Below are positions 63,052-64,000 of a stretch of DNA of 64,000 nt, one piece after another. The stretch is taken from NCBI RefSeq assembly GCF_003993775.1, contig NZ_RJRZ01000005.1, positions 62,001-126,000 of the forward strand. The letters are read 5' to 3'. Numbering within the stretch: position 1 is the stretch's first letter; each line of letters opens with the position of its first letter. The notes under the pieces are model-generated. The model ran no database searches, was not told the DNA's origin, and saw only the letters and a program-made list of their open reading frames with translations. Source of the DNA: Frigidibacter oleivorans (GTDB taxonomy: Bacteria > Pseudomonadota > Alphaproteobacteria > Rhodobacterales > Rhodobacteraceae). The position numbers were made by a program, and so were the translations under genes.

Positions 63052-64000
63052 GAAAACTCTCCTTTCAGGATACTCTTGTTCCGCCAACTCCAGAAGGCGA
63101 AGCCTCCCCAAAAGCAAAGGATAAGGAGGAGTACGGACCAGTCGCCAATACGGGCGTAGAGCGTCGGTTGCAGGGGCCTCGGCAAGCGCATGTCGATTAC
63201 GCCAGAAGTCTCGATGTCCAGCATCGCCAGTGTCTTTCCGTAGGCGTCTATCACTGCCGAGATGCCCGTATTTGCGGCACGCACGAGAGGAAGTCCCTCC
63301 TCGATGGCCCGCATCCGAGCCGAGGCCAGATGTTGCTTTGGACCAATGGACGCACCGAACCAGGCGTCATTGGTCGCGTTGAAAATCCAGTCCGGTCGGA
63401 TGGCATCATCGACCACATGCCCGGGAAAGATGATCTCGTAGCAGATAGCGATACCCGCATAGGGATGTGGGCCGAATGCAAGGGTGCGGGGACCCGGACC
63501 GGGGAGGAAATCACCTAGAGATTCGACCAATCGCTGGAATGGCAGGACACTCCGCCACGGAACGTATTCACCAAAGGGAACAAGGTGATGCTTGGCGTAG
63601 CGCGTCAGGACAGAGCCATCCGGCGCGATGGCGAGCACTGAGTTTCGGTACACCGTCCCGTCAGCGGTGACCTCCCGCTCAGGACTGCCAGCCAAAAGGA
63701 CGGCAGTGTTCGGCAAGAGCCACCCAAGCATGACACGGGCCCCAGTGTCTTCGGCGAGAAACCCCGGCCATGCGGTTTCGGGCCAAAGCAGGATATCGTA
63801 ATCGCCCGGTCGTGCAGAAAGCGAGAGAAGTCGGAGGATGTTGGCCTTCCGGGATCCTTCGTCCCATTTGGCGCTTTGCGCGATGTTCGGTTGCACGACG
63901 CGGATATGTGCGCCGCGCTCCGACGGGGGATCTGACAAAGTCAGGCGCGCAGCGCCGAAACCAGCCACGATCACCGCAATTGCGGTGGCGCTGGCGAAAC
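63048..64000 (-). CDS. lnt: Apolipoprotein N-acyltransferase Lnt (CutE), partial
   Basis: The C-terminal 316 residues of Lnt; the N-terminal membrane helices lie beyond the right edge. The nitrilase-like catalytic domain is complete: LLWPETAWPG (catalytic Glu), YAKHHLVPFGEYVP (Lys) and GIAICYEIIFP (Cys). A last helix is WSVLLLILCFWGGFAFWSW. Lnt adds the third acyl chain to lipoproteins. The same gene was named cutE in E. coli for a copper-sensitive phenotype, so a copy in a copper island is meaningful. It is followed by the small membrane gene. Confidence 0.92.
   Translation of the reverse strand, partial: FASATAIAVIVAGFGAARLTLSDPPSERGAHIRVVQPNIAQSAKWDEGSRKANILRLLSLSARPGDYDILLWPETAWPGFLAEDTGARVMLGWLLPNTAVLLAGSPEREVTADGTVYRNSVLAIAPDGSVLTRYAKHHLVPFGEYVPWRSVLPFQRLVESLGDFLPGPGPRTLAFGPHPYAGIAICYEIIFPGHVVDDAIRPDWIFNATNDAWFGASIGPKQHLASARMRAIEEGLPLVRAANTGISAVIDAYGKTLAMLDIETSGVIDMRLPRPLQPTLYARIGDWSVLLLILCFWGGFAFWSWRNKSILKGEFS

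Noticed and set aside
1-64000. CRISPR arrays, tRNA and rRNA genes
   Set aside because: No regularly spaced repeats, no tRNA-like cloverleaf ends and no rRNA signatures were noticed.

Overview
The window is high-GC alphaproteobacterial DNA, most likely a large repABC plasmid or chromid of a Rhodobacterales relative such as Paracoccus, Rhodobacter or Roseovarius. The evidence is a complete repABC cassette with its antisense RNA and two parS-type palindromes, an alphaproteobacterial LexA box, and a set of plasmid-backbone families (DUF736, DUF2493, DUF932, DUF6878, a strawberry-notch-type helicase, a RadC-like JAB protein, RHE_PE00001-like) that usually travel together on such replicons.

Layout. 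0-16.8 kb is plasmid backbone, almost all on the minus strand: DUF2285 and Xre regulators, DUF736, a membrane protein, a DUF2493 protein, an IS1111-type IS110 insertion sequence, a Toprim primase-like protein next to a 1453-residue methyltransferase plus helicase, an SOS-controlled small gene, a GNAT toxin-antitoxin pair, and a run of small backbone genes ending in RadC-like and DUF932 proteins. 16.9-24.5 kb is a probable defence island: an Xre/ImmA-IrrE regulator-protease with a beta-family protein, then a PD-(D/E)xK-like protein with a Ski2-like helicase that resembles Hachiman. 24.8-30.6 kb returns to backbone (SSB, H-NS-like protein, Fic protein, a ParB-like protein). 30.7-34.3 kb is the replication and partition cassette repABC. 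34.5-37.4 kb carries VapBC, a serine resolvase with candidate res palindromes, and a DUF1612-type DNA-binding protein. 37.5-38.7 kb is a B12-riboswitch-controlled cbtBA cobalt-uptake pair. 38.7-64 kb is a large copper-resistance and envelope-maintenance island.

The copper island combines CueR, two P-type ATPases (a CPC type and a CPH type), CopZ, a DUF305 protein, a Tat-exported multicopper oxidase, two DUF411 proteins, two SCO proteins, PCuAC, three c-type cytochromes, thioredoxin-fold proteins and a ferric-reductase-like membrane protein. Mixed in are peptidoglycan and lipoprotein enzymes: two L,D-transpeptidases, a PBP2, an M23 peptidase and Lnt (also called CutE). Three CueR-type promoters and a second class of MerR-type promoter (two copies) tie parts of it together. 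The motif MDHSxM occurs in five unrelated proteins of the island, and three small secreted proteins share a PPP(K)RT tail.

The strongest large-scale signal is the octamer GGGCAGGG, a form of the FtsK-orienting KOPS sequence GGGNAGGG. Every copy I found left of 29.35 kb is on the minus strand and every copy right of 29.79 kb is on the plus strand, whatever the strand of the surrounding gene. Polarity therefore flips inside the ParB-like gene beside repABC. The motif is absent from the defence island and sparse in the copper island, which fits both being later acquisitions. All functional calls come from reading the sequence; no searches were run.
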